A stretch of DNA of 32,599 nucleotides from an uncultured Caryophanales bacterium. GTDB taxonomy: Bacteria; Bacillota_I; Bacilli_A; RF39; UBA660. A program made the position numbers and the translations under genes. Where the stretch lies: positions 1-32,599 of the forward strand of contig CAMOWA010000015.1 in assembly GCA_946628005.1 (NCBI GenBank), in the 5' to 3' direction. Positions 1 to 8,132 of the stretch are shown piece by piece; position 1 is the first letter of the stretch, and each line of letters starts with the position of its first letter. A model generated the notes under the pieces. The model was not told the origin of the DNA and searched no databases. It saw only the letters and a list, made by a program, of their open reading frames with translations.

Positions 1-1127
1 GCTTGTTTTAGTTTTTCCTTTGGAAGAGCTATATTTATTCTTTGAAATCCTTTTCCAGACTTTCCAAACATTTTACCACTATCTAACCAAAGTTTAGCCT
101 CCTTTAATAATACGTTTTCTATTTCTTCATCACTTAAATTTAATTCATTAAAATCTAACCATAGAAGATAAGTCCCTTCTGGATATACTAATTTTATTTT
201 TGGTAATCTTTCTTTTAAAAAAGCATCTACATAATCTATATTATTTAATATATATTTTTTACATTCATATAACCATTTTTCCCCTTTTTCATAAGCTGAT
301 TTACAAGCAACTAATCCCATTATATTTATTAGACTATATCCTGTGTTCCATAATTCTAATTGAAATTTTTCTCTTACTTTTGAATTTGGAATAAATATAT
401 TTGATACTTGTAGTCCTGCTAAATTAAATGTTTTTGAAGGCGATGTACATAAAATAATATTATCTTGATAATCAGAATAATTTAATAAACATATATGTCT
501 CCCCTTCCATATAAAATCACTATGTATCTCATCACTTACTATAAATACATTATACTTTTTACAAATTTTAATAATTTTATCCATCTCATTTTTTGTCCAT
601 ACCCTACCTACGGGATTATGTGGGGAACATAATAAAAATAATTTTACTTTGTAATCTTTTATCTTTTTTTCAAAATCATTAAAATCTATTTCATAATGAT
701 TATTTTTTATTATTAAGTCACTACTTATTATTTTTCTATTATTGTCTTCTACTACTTCTGTGAAAGGATAATAAACTGGATTATTTATTAATACATAATC
801 ATTTTCATTCGTTAAAGTTTTAACTGCTGTTGAAAGAGCAAATACTACTCCTGGTGTAGTAATTAACCATTCTTTTTTTAAATCTACATTATGATTCTTT
901 TTATACCAATTTTTTATTGTTTTAAAATACTCAATATCTTCTTTAGAATATCCAAATACTCCATGATCTATTTTTTTATGCATGTCATTTAATATTTCTT
1001 CACAACATCTAAAATCCATATCTGCAACCCACATAGGAAATACATCTGCTGGCTTATTTTTGTCTTTTTTAAAATCATATTTTAAACTATTAGTATGATA
1101 TCTGTTTACTTCATTATTAAAATTCAT
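1..1127 (-). CDS. MalY/PatB-family PLP-dependent C-S lyase (3' end cut by window)
   Basis: Fold-type I PLP aminotransferase-like protein of the MalY/PatB (cystathionine beta-lyase-like) group, which in characterised members cleaves C-S bonds of cystathionine or cysteine conjugates in the cytoplasm. The frame is open from an ATG at 1127 to the window edge. Early residues include PMWVADMDF, typical of this family, followed by SPHNPVGRVW, SDEIHSDF and the PLP-lysine motif SPSKTFNLAGLQ. A GGAAGG ribosome site (1135-1140) supports the start. The C-terminus lies outside the window, at about residue 375. It follows the Nudix gene after 33 bases and may be cotranscribed with it. Family assignment is firm; the substrate is not known. 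It could instead be annotated as a general class I/II aminotransferase. Confidence 0.9.
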   Translation of the reverse strand, partial: MNFNNEVNRYHTNSLKYDFKKDKNKPADVFPMWVADMDFRCCEEILNDMHKKIDHGVFGYSKEDIEYFKTIKNWYKKNHNVDLKKEWLITTPGVVFALSTAVKTLTNENDYVLINNPVYYPFTEVVEDNNRKIISSDLIIKNNHYEIDFNDFEKKIKDYKVKLFLLCSPHNPVGRVWTKNEMDKIIKICKKYNVFIVSDEIHSDFIWKGRHICLLNYSDYQDNIILCTSPSKTFNLAGLQVSNIFIPNSKVREKFQLELWNTGYSLINIMGLVACKSAYEKGEKWLYECKKYILNNIDYVDAFLKERLPKIKLVYPEGTYLLWLDFNELNLSDEEIENVLLKEAKLWLDSGKMFGKSGKGFQRINIALPKEKLKQ

Positions 1128-1160
1128 ATATATACCTTCCTAATAGAAGTATATCATAAA

Positions 1161-2603
1161 TTATTTATAATGCATAAATTTGATTTTATTATTTTGTTTT
1201 ATAAATTCAATATCTTCTCTAGGTTTGTATAAATCTCTTTTATTACAAATTCTACTCATTAAATTATAATAAGCTAATTTATTCATTGCTCCATTCATTA
1301 TATTATTATTAATTAAGTATTCTAGTTCTTCTATTGTAAATAATCCATATTTTACTAACTCTGTACCTATTTCTTTTACTTCTTCTTCTTTTTTAGAGTT
1401 ATTTGCTAGTACAATGTATATATATGAATTATCATCTAAACCAGGTGTTGGATACGCTTCATCTAATATAAATAAATCATCTGAAATATAACCTGTTTCT
1501 TCTTTTAATTCTCTATTTGCTGCCTCCAATACTTTTTCATTCTCTTCTATATATCCTGATGGAAATTCTGCAAGTATTTTATCTTTTACTCTATTTTGAA
1601 AAGTAATAATAAATTTATCTTCTGTAACAGCAATAACAATAACTGCTTTTTTTCCTTTATTTCTTTCTATCTTCTCTTTTTCAACTATTTTTTTATTTGG
1701 TAATTCATATGTTTCTTTAAATAATTTAAGAAATTTTCCGCTATATAGTATTTCTTCTTTAATCATAGTTCCTTTTACTTGTTTATATAATTTATTAATT
1801 TTATTTAATAGTTCTTTTTCTTTATATTCAGGAGATCTAATATAATTTAATTTAATAATTCTTCTTTTAGTCTTATTAACACATTCATTTACTGATTTAT
1901 TTTCACTGTTTAATAATTCTTCTCTGAAAACATTTATTACTTCATAACTATTTACATATTTTTTTTCATTTAATATAGCACTGTTTTGTTCAAATTCTAT
2001 CTGTTTCTTCTCTAAAGATTCTTGTGTCTCCCCATATATTAATTTAATATTATAGAATAAATTTTTGTATTGTGCATAATAACCAACCTCATTATAATCG
2101 TCGTCAGTATCATATACATTATCTATAGAAATATTTCCAGTATAACAATAAAAATGTTTATCCATAAATGGCTGATTTCCTAATATTAAATGAATATTTT
2201 CCAAATTAATTAATTCATGATATTTATAATAAATGTTGTGTATAGTAAATTCATATTTATAATTTTCTTGATTTATTCCCAAGCTTTTTAATGTTTTTTC
2301 TTTTGAATAATCACTATAATTACTAAGTAATCCTATTATTTTTTTATCTAAATCTATTTCAATAATTACTTCACTTTTGTCTTTTTGGTAAAGTTTTGAT
2401 GTTTTATTATTTCTAAAGTCTAAAAATATTTCTTTTACTAATTCATCTAATTTGTTTTGATATTTTATAATCGTTCTATATATTTCTAATCTTTCATATT
2501 CTGATAATAATCTTTTACTTCGTATTTCTAATATATTCTTAATATAATCTAACTCTTCTTTTTTTATTTTTATAAATTCCTCTTTTAGCTCTTCAAAACT
2601 CAT
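1161..2603 (-). CDS. Nudix hydrolase (ADP-ribose pyrophosphatase-like) with large unknown N-terminal region
   Basis: A 480-residue protein whose C-terminal third is a Nudix hydrolase. A perfect Nudix box runs from Gly350 to Tyr372 (G-x5-E-x7-REL-x-EE-x-GY, ending NRELKEETGY). Around it are ILYSGKFLKLF (about 285), EFPSG just before the box, and PTPGLDD after it, the layout of ADP-ribose pyrophosphatases (NudF type). The first 280 or so residues are not recognised: a charged helical N-terminus (1-65), then a mixed region rich in Tyr/Asn. NudF proteins are usually near 180-200 residues, so this is a fusion. The start has GGAGAG upstream. It is divergent from the APH-like gene across a region holding an operator-like palindrome. 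ADP-ribose as substrate is inferred from motif layout; other nucleoside-diphosphate derivatives are possible. Confidence 0.85.
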   Translation of the reverse strand: MSFEELKEEFIKIKKEELDYIKNILEIRSKRLLSEYERLEIYRTIIKYQNKLDELVKEIFLDFRNNKTSKLYQKDKSEVIIEIDLDKKIIGLLSNYSDYSKEKTLKSLGINQENYKYEFTIHNIYYKYHELINLENIHLILGNQPFMDKHFYCYTGNISIDNVYDTDDDYNEVGYYAQYKNLFYNIKLIYGETQESLEKKQIEFEQNSAILNEKKYVNSYEVINVFREELLNSENKSVNECVNKTKRRIIKLNYIRSPEYKEKELLNKINKLYKQVKGTMIKEEILYSGKFLKLFKETYELPNKKIVEKEKIERNKGKKAVIVIAVTEDKFIITFQNRVKDKILAEFPSGYIEENEKVLEAANRELKEETGYISDDLFILDEAYPTPGLDDNSYIYIVLANNSKKEEEVKEIGTELVKYGLFTIEELEYLINNNIMNGAMNKLAYYNLMSRICNKRDLYKPREDIEFIKQNNKIKFMHYK

Positions 2604-2663
2604 ACTTTTCTCTCCTTTTTCTATATATTAATGCAAAAATGTAAATAAGTATAATATATATTT

Positions 2664-2691
2664 ATTATTATCGTTATAAGTATTACTTATT
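2664..2691. promoter_or_regulatory. operator-like block A with 15-bp 7-1-7 palindrome, shared with 16896-16923
   Basis: Inside this divergent intergenic region lies ATAAGTATTACTTAT (2676-2690), a perfect 7-1-7 inverted repeat. The surrounding 28 bases match 16896-16923 at 26 positions. The leftward end of the block contains GATAAT (on the minus strand, 2667-2672), a possible -10 for the Nudix gene. A second arm, GTAAATAAGTA at 2641-2651, is the exact inverted copy of TACTTATTTAC at 2684-2694, so a larger 11-bp inverted repeat with a 32-base spacer surrounds it. The 7-1-7 geometry is like Fur-superfamily boxes, but the sequence matches none of the consensus boxes I know. The regulator is unknown. 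Confidence 0.6.
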
Positions 2692-2713
2692 TACACTAAT
2701 GATATCTATTTGA

Positions 2714-2719
2714 TATAAT
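2714..2719 (+). promoter_or_regulatory. -10 box (TATAAT) for the APH-like gene
   Basis: A consensus TATAAT preceded by TGA. The transcription start would fall near 2726, giving a leader of about 15 bases before the ATG at 2741. No convincing -35 hexamer is visible; operator block A ends about 22 bases upstream, where a regulator could act. Confidence 0.5.
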
Positions 2720-2740
2720 ATATTGAAAAAAGGAGATCTT

Positions 2741-3733
2741 ATGGAGTATAAAAGTTCTTATGATAGAATTAATAATATTAGTGATATAGATTATATTTCA
2801 AGAAAGATATGTAAAGATTATGGTTTTGGTAAATATACTGGTTATCAGTTAATTGAAATAGGATATGAAGATTTTAATTATATTTTATTTACTGATAATA
2901 ATAAATATGTAGTAAAAATATTAAACACTGAAAGAGACTTATCTTCTTGTAATAGATTAATATCAATACTTAGTAAATCTATTAAAGAAGGTGTTCCTGT
3001 TCCAAATATTTATTCTATTAATAATCAATTATTGTATGAAATTAATGTGCAAGATACTTTATTAAGATTATTTGTAATGGAATATTCTGGAAAGAGTTTT
3101 TGGGAATTAGGAAAAGAGTTAAATAATGATGAATTAAAGCAAGTTGCTTTTATAGCAGCTAAAATTAATTCTATTGATTATAATATAAAAGAGACTTTTT
3201 ATGATGAATGGACTGTTACAAATCTGTTAAAAGAATATAAAAAAAAGAATGAATCTTTATTAGAAGAGGATAAAAAAATAATTCAGCCTATTATTCATTC
3301 TTTTATGAATCTTGATTTTAATAGATTTAAGTATTGTTATATTCACGGAGATATTATTAAGGCTAATTTATTATTAGATAGTAATAACAATATTTCTATT
3401 ATTGATTTTTCTGCTTTTAATTATTTACCTAGAATTGTTGAGATAACTGCATTATTATTAGGATTATGCTTAACCGATGATAGGAATTCTACTATTTATA
3501 AAATGAATCAGTTTTTAAATTATTATCATAGTATTAATCCACTTAATGATTTAGAAATAGAATATTTACCTTTATTATTAAAGTCTCTTGCTTCTATGTA
3601 TATTATTCAAACTAGTTTTATTGTTTCTGAATCTTTAGATTACGTTGAAAATGAATATTGGTTATTAGAGGGACGTAAATATTTGAATATGAATATAAAT
3701 GAAAAAGATTTACAGTTTATTAAAAAAATGTAA
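2741..3733 (+). CDS. APH/choline-kinase-fold phosphotransferase-like protein
   Basis: Predicted small-molecule kinase of the aminoglycoside phosphotransferase (APH) superfamily, 330 residues, cytoplasmic. The Brenner-type motif YIHGDIIKANLLL (H202, D204, N209) is followed by SIIDFS with the metal-binding Asp222, in the usual order and spacing. The N-lobe contains KYVVKIL (Lys near 59), a plausible ATP-binding lysine. A TTG-initiated extension of six residues from 2723 is possible, but its codons are the ribosome site itself (AAAAGGAGAT, 2728-2737), so the ATG at 2741 is chosen. It is transcribed away from the Nudix gene and shares its regulatory region. The substrate cannot be read from sequence; homologs phosphorylate antibiotics, choline, sugars or homoserine, and resistance should not be assumed. 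Confidence 0.8.
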   Translation: MEYKSSYDRINNISDIDYISRKICKDYGFGKYTGYQLIEIGYEDFNYILFTDNNKYVVKILNTERDLSSCNRLISILSKSIKEGVPVPNIYSINNQLLYEINVQDTLLRLFVMEYSGKSFWELGKELNNDELKQVAFIAAKINSIDYNIKETFYDEWTVTNLLKEYKKKNESLLEEDKKIIQPIIHSFMNLDFNRFKYCYIHGDIIKANLLLDSNNNISIIDFSAFNYLPRIVEITALLLGLCLTDDRNSTIYKMNQFLNYYHSINPLNDLEIEYLPLLLKSLASMYIIQTSFIVSESLDYVENEYWLLEGRKYLNMNINEKDLQFIKKM

Positions 3734-3746
3734 ATCTTTTATTTTT
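3703..3746. terminator. intrinsic terminator between convergent genes (probably bidirectional)
   Basis: Perfect 11-bp inverted repeat AAAAGATTTAC (3703-3713) / GTAAATCTTTT (3730-3740), with a 16-base loop, followed on the plus strand by ATTTTTTC. Read leftward, the same stem is followed by a short T run. It overlaps the last codons of the APH-like gene and the stop of the minus-strand gene ending at 3739. Confidence 0.65.
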
Positions 3747-4497
3747 TCATTTGTAAGACTTTATTTGCGTATTTTCTTCCTATATCTTCATAATTTGCTA
3801 ATTCTTTTAAATTTAAATATTTTAAATTTAAATCATAACATCTATTAATATTTCCATCAATTATTCTATCATATTGTGCTCTTAATAATGATTGATAGAT
3901 TTTATCATAAAACTCTTTTTTACATATTTTTTTATCACTCTGATCTTGATAGATTGTGTAATAATTGTCAATTAAAGTTTTAGTAGAATCAAAATTTGGA
4001 TTAATATTATATAATTCATAGATGGTCGATAAAAGAGTTCTGTCAAACTTTAATAATTCTTCATCTCCACTTAAAATATAATTATTGTTATACTCTGATG
4101 GAAGGAGGTCTTCTCCTCCACTTCTAAACCATACATAAGAACAATCTTTATTTGTATATATTACTATATCTTTGGTATTTCTTTCTTGTATTCTAACATC
4201 TGGAATTTCTTTATTCAATATTATAGATAATTCTTCTTTTAATCTATTATGTCCTCCTAAGCAAGTTTCTTGACTATAGTCTTCTTCCTCTGTACAATAT
4301 TGTTTTACATCTGAAGCTATGTACTTTTGTAACTCTAAATATAGATGTCTCCAGTCTTCTTTTATATATTCTTTAAATATCTTATAGAATTCTTTTTCTC
4401 CTTTTTCTATAAAATATTCATTTTTTAGAAAAATATTTATTCGATTTATCCACCAATATGATGTTTGTTCTATTGAATTTAGTTCTATTTTATTCAT
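3739..4497 (-). CDS. hypothetical protein, last gene of the nifS-ferredoxin operon
   Basis: A 252-residue soluble protein not recognised as any family. There is no signal peptide or membrane segment. Features visible are an aromatic N-terminal helix (SYWWINRINIFLK), a Cys/His patch (QYCTEEEDYSQETCLGGHNRL, about 86-106), and the central stretch SYVWFRSGGEDLLPSEY. The upstream ATG at 4527 would add ten residues, but the GAAAGGG site at 4507-4513 sits 9 bases before the ATG at 4497, so the shorter form is preferred. It lies 35 bases after the preceding unknown gene in a five-gene run that begins with the cysteine desulfurase. Operon position suggests, but does not show, a link to sulfur or iron-sulfur chemistry. 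Confidence 0.7.
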   Translation of the reverse strand: MNKIELNSIEQTSYWWINRINIFLKNEYFIEKGEKEFYKIFKEYIKEDWRHLYLELQKYIASDVKQYCTEEEDYSQETCLGGHNRLKEELSIILNKEIPDVRIQERNTKDIVIYTNKDCSYVWFRSGGEDLLPSEYNNNYILSGDEELLKFDRTLLSTIYELYNINPNFDSTKTLIDNYYTIYQDQSDKKICKKEFYDKIYQSLLRAQYDRIIDGNINRCYDLNLKYLNLKELANYEDIGRKYANKVLQMKK

Positions 4498-4532
4498 TAA
4501 TAAAATCCCTTTCTTTTTATAAAACAATATGC

Positions 4533-5378
4533 TTATATTTTATCTATAGATGCTCTTACTTTGATTTCAGGATAAGTTTTTAATAATATTTTAGTTGTTT
4601 GTTGATATGACGTTTTTTCTTCATAGGTAGAATCACTTAATTTTAATGACTCCAAAATATATTGATAATATTCGTTTTTTATTTTTATTAGTTCCTTGTC
4701 CCTATCTGTTAATTCTATTTTTGATTTTAAAGAATCAATTTCTTCTTTTTTTGCTCTTATAAGATTATTTTCTTTTCCATTATTATTACTCAATAAAATA
4801 TTTAAAAATTCTTCTTTTGTTTGTATATTTTTTTCTCTTTCTTCTTTAGATAATTCTTCTGTCTTTAATAATAGTAATTTTCCTATACTATCTATTTTTT
4901 CTTGATTATGTCTATTATCTTTCATTGAGTAATAGAAATAAGAAAAGACGGGGATTATATTATTATCTATTTGTATATTTAGTTTTATTCCATCTATTTG
5001 ATTTCGGTTATCTTCTAATATTATATTATTATGCTGATAAGAAGAAAAAATACTTTGCAAATGCCAATAAATATTATAAGTGGAAATATCTCTGTAAATA
5101 TCTAAATTTAATAGATTTTCTCTTATTGTTGGTGTAATTGTATTTTTATTTAATATACGATTAAACAGCATTAATGCTGTATTGGTAACAGGAAGATTTT
5201 TGAAAGAATCTATTTCAAACAATTTTCCCGTTCTTATTGGTGCAGTTGGATTATTATTTAAAATATAATTATCTAGTTTTATTAAAGCTTCTAAATATGA
5301 ATAAACCTCTCTGGAAAGCATTGTTTTCCACTGCTCTAATTCTTGTTTTAATTCTTCTTTTGTTCTTATTTTATTCAT
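4533..5378 (-). CDS. hypothetical protein, longer member of a tandem paralog pair
   Basis: A 281-residue soluble protein of unknown function. It is clearly related to the next gene upstream (5391-6032). Both have a helix ending in LNNN (YSYLEALIKLDNYILNNN here), then RENLLNLDIYRDISTYNIY matched by RERLMDIDIYRNIAGYNIY, then a beta-rich middle, and both end in a TYPE/QYPE-containing tail. This copy has an insertion near residues 40-80 and a charged coiled-coil-like stretch around 175-245 (KEEIDSLKSKIELTDRDKEL). AAAGGAG lies before the ATG. It is 12 bases from the upstream paralog. No catalytic motif is recognisable; a scaffold or binding role is only a guess. Confidence 0.7.
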   Translation of the reverse strand: MNKIRTKEELKQELEQWKTMLSREVYSYLEALIKLDNYILNNNPTAPIRTGKLFEIDSFKNLPVTNTALMLFNRILNKNTITPTIRENLLNLDIYRDISTYNIYWHLQSIFSSYQHNNIILEDNRNQIDGIKLNIQIDNNIIPVFSYFYYSMKDNRHNQEKIDSIGKLLLLKTEELSKEEREKNIQTKEEFLNILLSNNNGKENNLIRAKKEEIDSLKSKIELTDRDKELIKIKNEYYQYILESLKLSDSTYEEKTSYQQTTKILLKTYPEIKVRASIDKI

Positions 5379-5390
5379 AGGTTTCTCCTT

Positions 5391-6032
5391 TCAAATTTTT
5401 AATTCATCTTTTTTTACTAAGACATTTATATTAGTCTCTGGATATTGTTTTATAAATCTTTTTTCTATTCCGAATATTCCATCATCAATTCCAATAGCGG
5501 TTTTAAATTCTGTTTCTTTAATGCCTAATTTATCTAAAAATTCATAATAAATTATAATTTGATTTAATTCGTCAAGAATTTCTTCTTTATAAAGCAATAT
5601 ATTAACTTTACTTATAATATTACTATTTTGGTTTTTTTTCATATAAAAATTTGGATTATAATGATATGTTAAGAAATTGTAATTTTTATTATTTAATATA
5701 ATTGATGCTTTGATAGATAAATCTTCTTTATTTATTATTAAAGATTCGTTATCTAGACTTACTAGAGTATTGTATAAATGATTATATATATTGTATCCTG
5801 CTATATTTCGATAGATATCTATATCCATTAATCTTTCTCTTAAATCTATCATATTATTATTTAATACATAGCTTTCCATATGTATAAGTGAATTCATATA
5901 TTCATAAATATCTTGTGAAAATATGTTTTTATATCTTTTTAGAAAATAATTTAAGTATCCTGCATCTACTTTTATAATATTGTTTTCTTTAAACTCCCTT
6001 TTTTGAGTTTCAGGTTGCTTTATTAAAATCAT
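5391..6032 (-). CDS. hypothetical protein, shorter member of a tandem paralog pair
   Basis: A 213-residue soluble protein, not recognised. It aligns by eye with the neighbouring 281-residue protein over DIYEYMNSLIHMESYVLNNN, DIDIYRNIAGYNIYNHL and the C-terminal KQYPETNINVLV, but lacks the insertion and the coiled coil. The likely origin is local duplication followed by divergence. Translation starts after GGAGGAT at an ATG 22 bases beyond the ferredoxin-like gene, so the two are almost certainly cotranscribed. The conserved DIYR-N/D-I-x2-YNIY-x-HL block would be the best query for finding relatives. Confidence 0.7.
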   Translation of the reverse strand: MILIKQPETQKREFKENNIIKVDAGYLNYFLKRYKNIFSQDIYEYMNSLIHMESYVLNNNMIDLRERLMDIDIYRNIAGYNIYNHLYNTLVSLDNESLIINKEDLSIKASIILNNKNYNFLTYHYNPNFYMKKNQNSNIISKVNILLYKEEILDELNQIIIYYEFLDKLGIKETEFKTAIGIDDGIFGIEKRFIKQYPETNINVLVKKDELKI

Positions 6033-6054
6033 TTTTTATCCTCCACTCATTTTA

Positions 6055-6660
6055 TTAATTATTAATTATTTTATTTAGTTTTATTATCACTTCATCTATT
6101 TTATCTATTGTGTAATATCCCTCTATATGTCCAAGATATTTTTCTTTTTTAAATACTAATAGGGCTGGTAATTCATTTATTTTATATTTCTCTAGTAAAT
6201 GATTACTTTCTATTTTGTAAAACATTGTATCTTTTGGTAGACCTTTTGTTAAGTCTTTTATTGGAATAGATTTAAGCAAACATTCTGCTTCATCGGGGTT
6301 ATATATCTCTATTAAAGTAAGATTATTATTCTTTATTTTATCATTAATATCCTTTTCTTCTATTTTGAAAAAGTCTGAAATGATTACTGAACCATATCTA
6401 TCTACAAATAAATCTTTTATGGTTCTTGGATCATTTTTTATTTCTTCTTCTTTTCGTTTATACTCTTCTTCTGTCTTAGTTACTATAATTGCACCTATTG
6501 GACATTCTCTTTCACAAGCTCCACATGAAATGCATTTTTCATTGTCTATTTTTATTGTTTTATTTTCTTCATCCCAAGATAATGCATTAGTTGGGCATAC
6601 TCCAATTCCACCACATTCTTTTGCATTATCACATATTTTAAAATTAATTAATACTGCCAT
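6055..6660 (-). CDS. 4Fe-4S ferredoxin domain fused to a CXXC-less thioredoxin-like domain
   Basis: A 201-residue cytoplasmic protein. Residues 1-60 form a ferredoxin-like domain. The second cluster motif is canonical (C43-x2-C46-x2-C49-x3-C53-P, in CISCGACERECP). The first is atypical, C10-x5-C16-x5-C22-P (CDNAKECGGIGVCP), a pattern known in some anaerobe ferredoxins. Residues from about 110 to the end look like a thioredoxin fold, with a beta strand LTLIEIYNP, the cis-proline segment INELPALLVFKKEKYLG and a final helix, but no CXXC active site (only Cys117 nearby). It lies 49 bases after the cysteine desulfurase, so it may supply or receive electrons, or act in iron-sulfur trafficking. That role is inference; the domain calls are strong for the ferredoxin and moderate for the thioredoxin fold. 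Confidence 0.85.
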   Translation of the reverse strand: MAVLINFKICDNAKECGGIGVCPTNALSWDEENKTIKIDNEKCISCGACERECPIGAIIVTKTEEEYKRKEEEIKNDPRTIKDLFVDRYGSVIISDFFKIEEKDINDKIKNNNLTLIEIYNPDEAECLLKSIPIKDLTKGLPKDTMFYKIESNHLLEKYKINELPALLVFKKEKYLGHIEGYYTIDKIDEVIIKLNKIINN

Positions 6661-6709
6661 TTTTATTTTCTCCTATAAATTATATATTTTAATAAATAAC
6701 AAACTTTTT

Positions 6710-7855
6710 TTATTGAATATTTGTTCTTTTTCTTATCATATTTACTGAACTTTCTAATCTCTTTACAAATATGTCTATTTCTTCTTTAGTATTATATTTT
6801 CCTAAACTAATTCTTATTGGACTATAGTTTTTTAAATCAGCATGACAAGCGATTAAAACATGAGATGGTGCTTTGTTTTTTGAGTTGCAAGCTGATCCAG
6901 TTGATACAAATATATTGAAAGATTCCAATACAAGCATTAAATTTTCCGCATTCACGCCTTTAAAAGCAATGCTAGATGTATTAGGTAGTCTATTATCTAT
7001 GTCTCCATATATATGAATATCTTCTATTTTATTTTTTATTTCTAATTCCATATAATCTCGTAGATTTTCAATTTTTTTGTTTATATCATAATTATTTTTT
7101 ATTAACTCTACTGCTTTTCCTAATCCTACAATATATGGAACATTTTCCGTTCCCCCGCGTCTTTCATTTTCTTGATGACCAAATATTAATGGAATATATG
7201 GAACGCTTTTTCTTATATATAAAACTCCAATTCCTTTAGGTGCATATATTTTGTGTCCTGATAATGATAATGTGTCTATTTTTTGTAAATTTACGTCAAT
7301 TTTTATTTTACCTAGTGCTTGTACACAATCACAATGAAATAAAATATTATTTTTCTTTGCAATATCACCTATTTCTTTTATTGGATAAATATTACCTAAT
7401 TCATTATTTGCCATCATGATAGTTATTAATAATGTATCTTTTGAGATAGATTGCTCTAGCTCATTTAAGTCTATTCTTCCTCTATCATCTACTTTTAGAT
7501 AAGTTACTCTATAGCCATTTTTTTCTAAATATTTTAGTGTCTCAATAATTGAAGCATGTTCTAGAGGGCTCGCTATAATATGCCTTTTATTTTTATTTGT
7601 TTTTACTGCACTCATGATAGCAGAAACATTACTCTCACTTGCACAACTTGTAAATACTATTTCATCTTCATTTGCATTTATCAACTCTGCAATTTTCTTT
7701 CTTGAATTTTTTATTTTTTCTTTTATGTCTGTTCCTAATGAATATATACTGCTTGGATTTCCATATTCATTTTTTAAATATGGAAGGAGTGCCTTATATA
7801 CTTCATCATCGCATCTAGTTGTTGCATTATTATCTAAATATATTGGATTATGCAT
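6710..7855 (-). CDS. cysteine desulfurase (NifS/IscS family)
   Basis: PLP enzyme that takes sulfur from cysteine as a persulfide for iron-sulfur clusters and tRNA thiolation. At 381 residues it is full length. The N-terminus YLDNNATT, the H100 region (SPLEHASI), the PLP lysine in SGHKIYAPKG (K202), and the flexible-loop catalytic Cys323 in STGSACNSKNKAPSHVL are all present. The longer mobile-loop sequence and the SHVL ending place it in the NifS/IscS group rather than SufS. The start follows AAAAGGAGATACT. It is the first intact gene of a five-gene minus operon. MnmA, which needs persulfide sulfur, is encoded about 5.5 kb away; IscS usually feeds MnmA, so a functional connection is likely but not shown here. 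I leave the symbol blank because nifS and iscS cannot be separated. Confidence 0.95.
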   Translation of the reverse strand: MHNPIYLDNNATTRCDDEVYKALLPYLKNEYGNPSSIYSLGTDIKEKIKNSRKKIAELINANEDEIVFTSCASESNVSAIMSAVKTNKNKRHIIASPLEHASIIETLKYLEKNGYRVTYLKVDDRGRIDLNELEQSISKDTLLITIMMANNELGNIYPIKEIGDIAKKNNILFHCDCVQALGKIKIDVNLQKIDTLSLSGHKIYAPKGIGVLYIRKSVPYIPLIFGHQENERRGGTENVPYIVGLGKAVELIKNNYDINKKIENLRDYMELEIKNKIEDIHIYGDIDNRLPNTSSIAFKGVNAENLMLVLESFNIFVSTGSACNSKNKAPSHVLIACHADLKNYSPIRISLGKYNTKEEIDIFVKRLESSVNMIRKRTNIQ

Positions 7856-7886
7856 AGTATCTCCTTTTTATCATTTCTTTTTTAAT

Positions 7887-8066
7887 TTATTTTTGATTCA
7901 GCTTTATATATGATTCATCAAGATTATAATTTATAAGTATCTTTGATAATAACACTGTATCAATAATTTGTATCTTATCCTCATTTTTTTATAATCTTAT
8001 TATTGTTTTAATTAAATTAGATTCTGTTATTGAAGCAAGGACTAATATTGGAAAATTATACTTCAA
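7887..8066 (-). pseudogene. small ORF (about 59 codons) interrupted by an in-frame TAA, upstream of nifS
   Basis: A TTG start at 8066 preceded by AAGGAGTGAG opens a frame of 25 codons (beginning MKYNFPILVLASITESNLIK). It meets TAA at 7989-7991 inside a T7/A7 run, then continues in the same frame for 33 protein-like codons (NEDKIQIIDTVLLSKILIN, then NLDESYIKLNQK) to a TAA at 7887. The composition of both halves resembles real coding sequence. No family is recognised. It sits between the predicted nifS promoter and nifS. It could be a decayed small gene, a short leader peptide, or a sequencing error in the homopolymer. The remaining bases of 7856-8156 hold a promoter and a terminator. Confidence 0.45.
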
Positions 8067-8095
8067 ATAACTCACTCCTTGTAGAAATTAAAAAT

Positions 8096-8123
8096 ATTAT
8101 ATCAAAAAACATTTATCTTACAA
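8096..8123 (-). promoter_or_regulatory. predicted promoter of the nifS operon
   Basis: Read leftward: TTGTAA (8118-8123), 16-base spacer, TATAAT (8096-8101), with a TGA directly before the -10. It lies between the htrA terminator and the small disrupted ORF, so the operon is transcribed independently of htrA. Confidence 0.6.
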
Positions 8124-8132
8124 TAGATAATT

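Noticed and set aside
200..394. Plus-strand open frame in the MalY/PatB region
   Set aside because: Lies antisense inside a clear PLP-enzyme gene; composition is low-complexity and there is no ribosome site. The same reasoning removes the other frames antisense to htrA, gpmI, nifS, upp and the ATPase.
2723..2740. TTG start of the APH-like gene
   Set aside because: The extension consists of the ribosome-binding site itself; the ATG at 2741 has ideal spacing.
2741..3733. Calling the APH-like protein an antibiotic-resistance enzyme
   Set aside because: Only superfamily motifs are visible; many members act on choline, sugars or amino acids.
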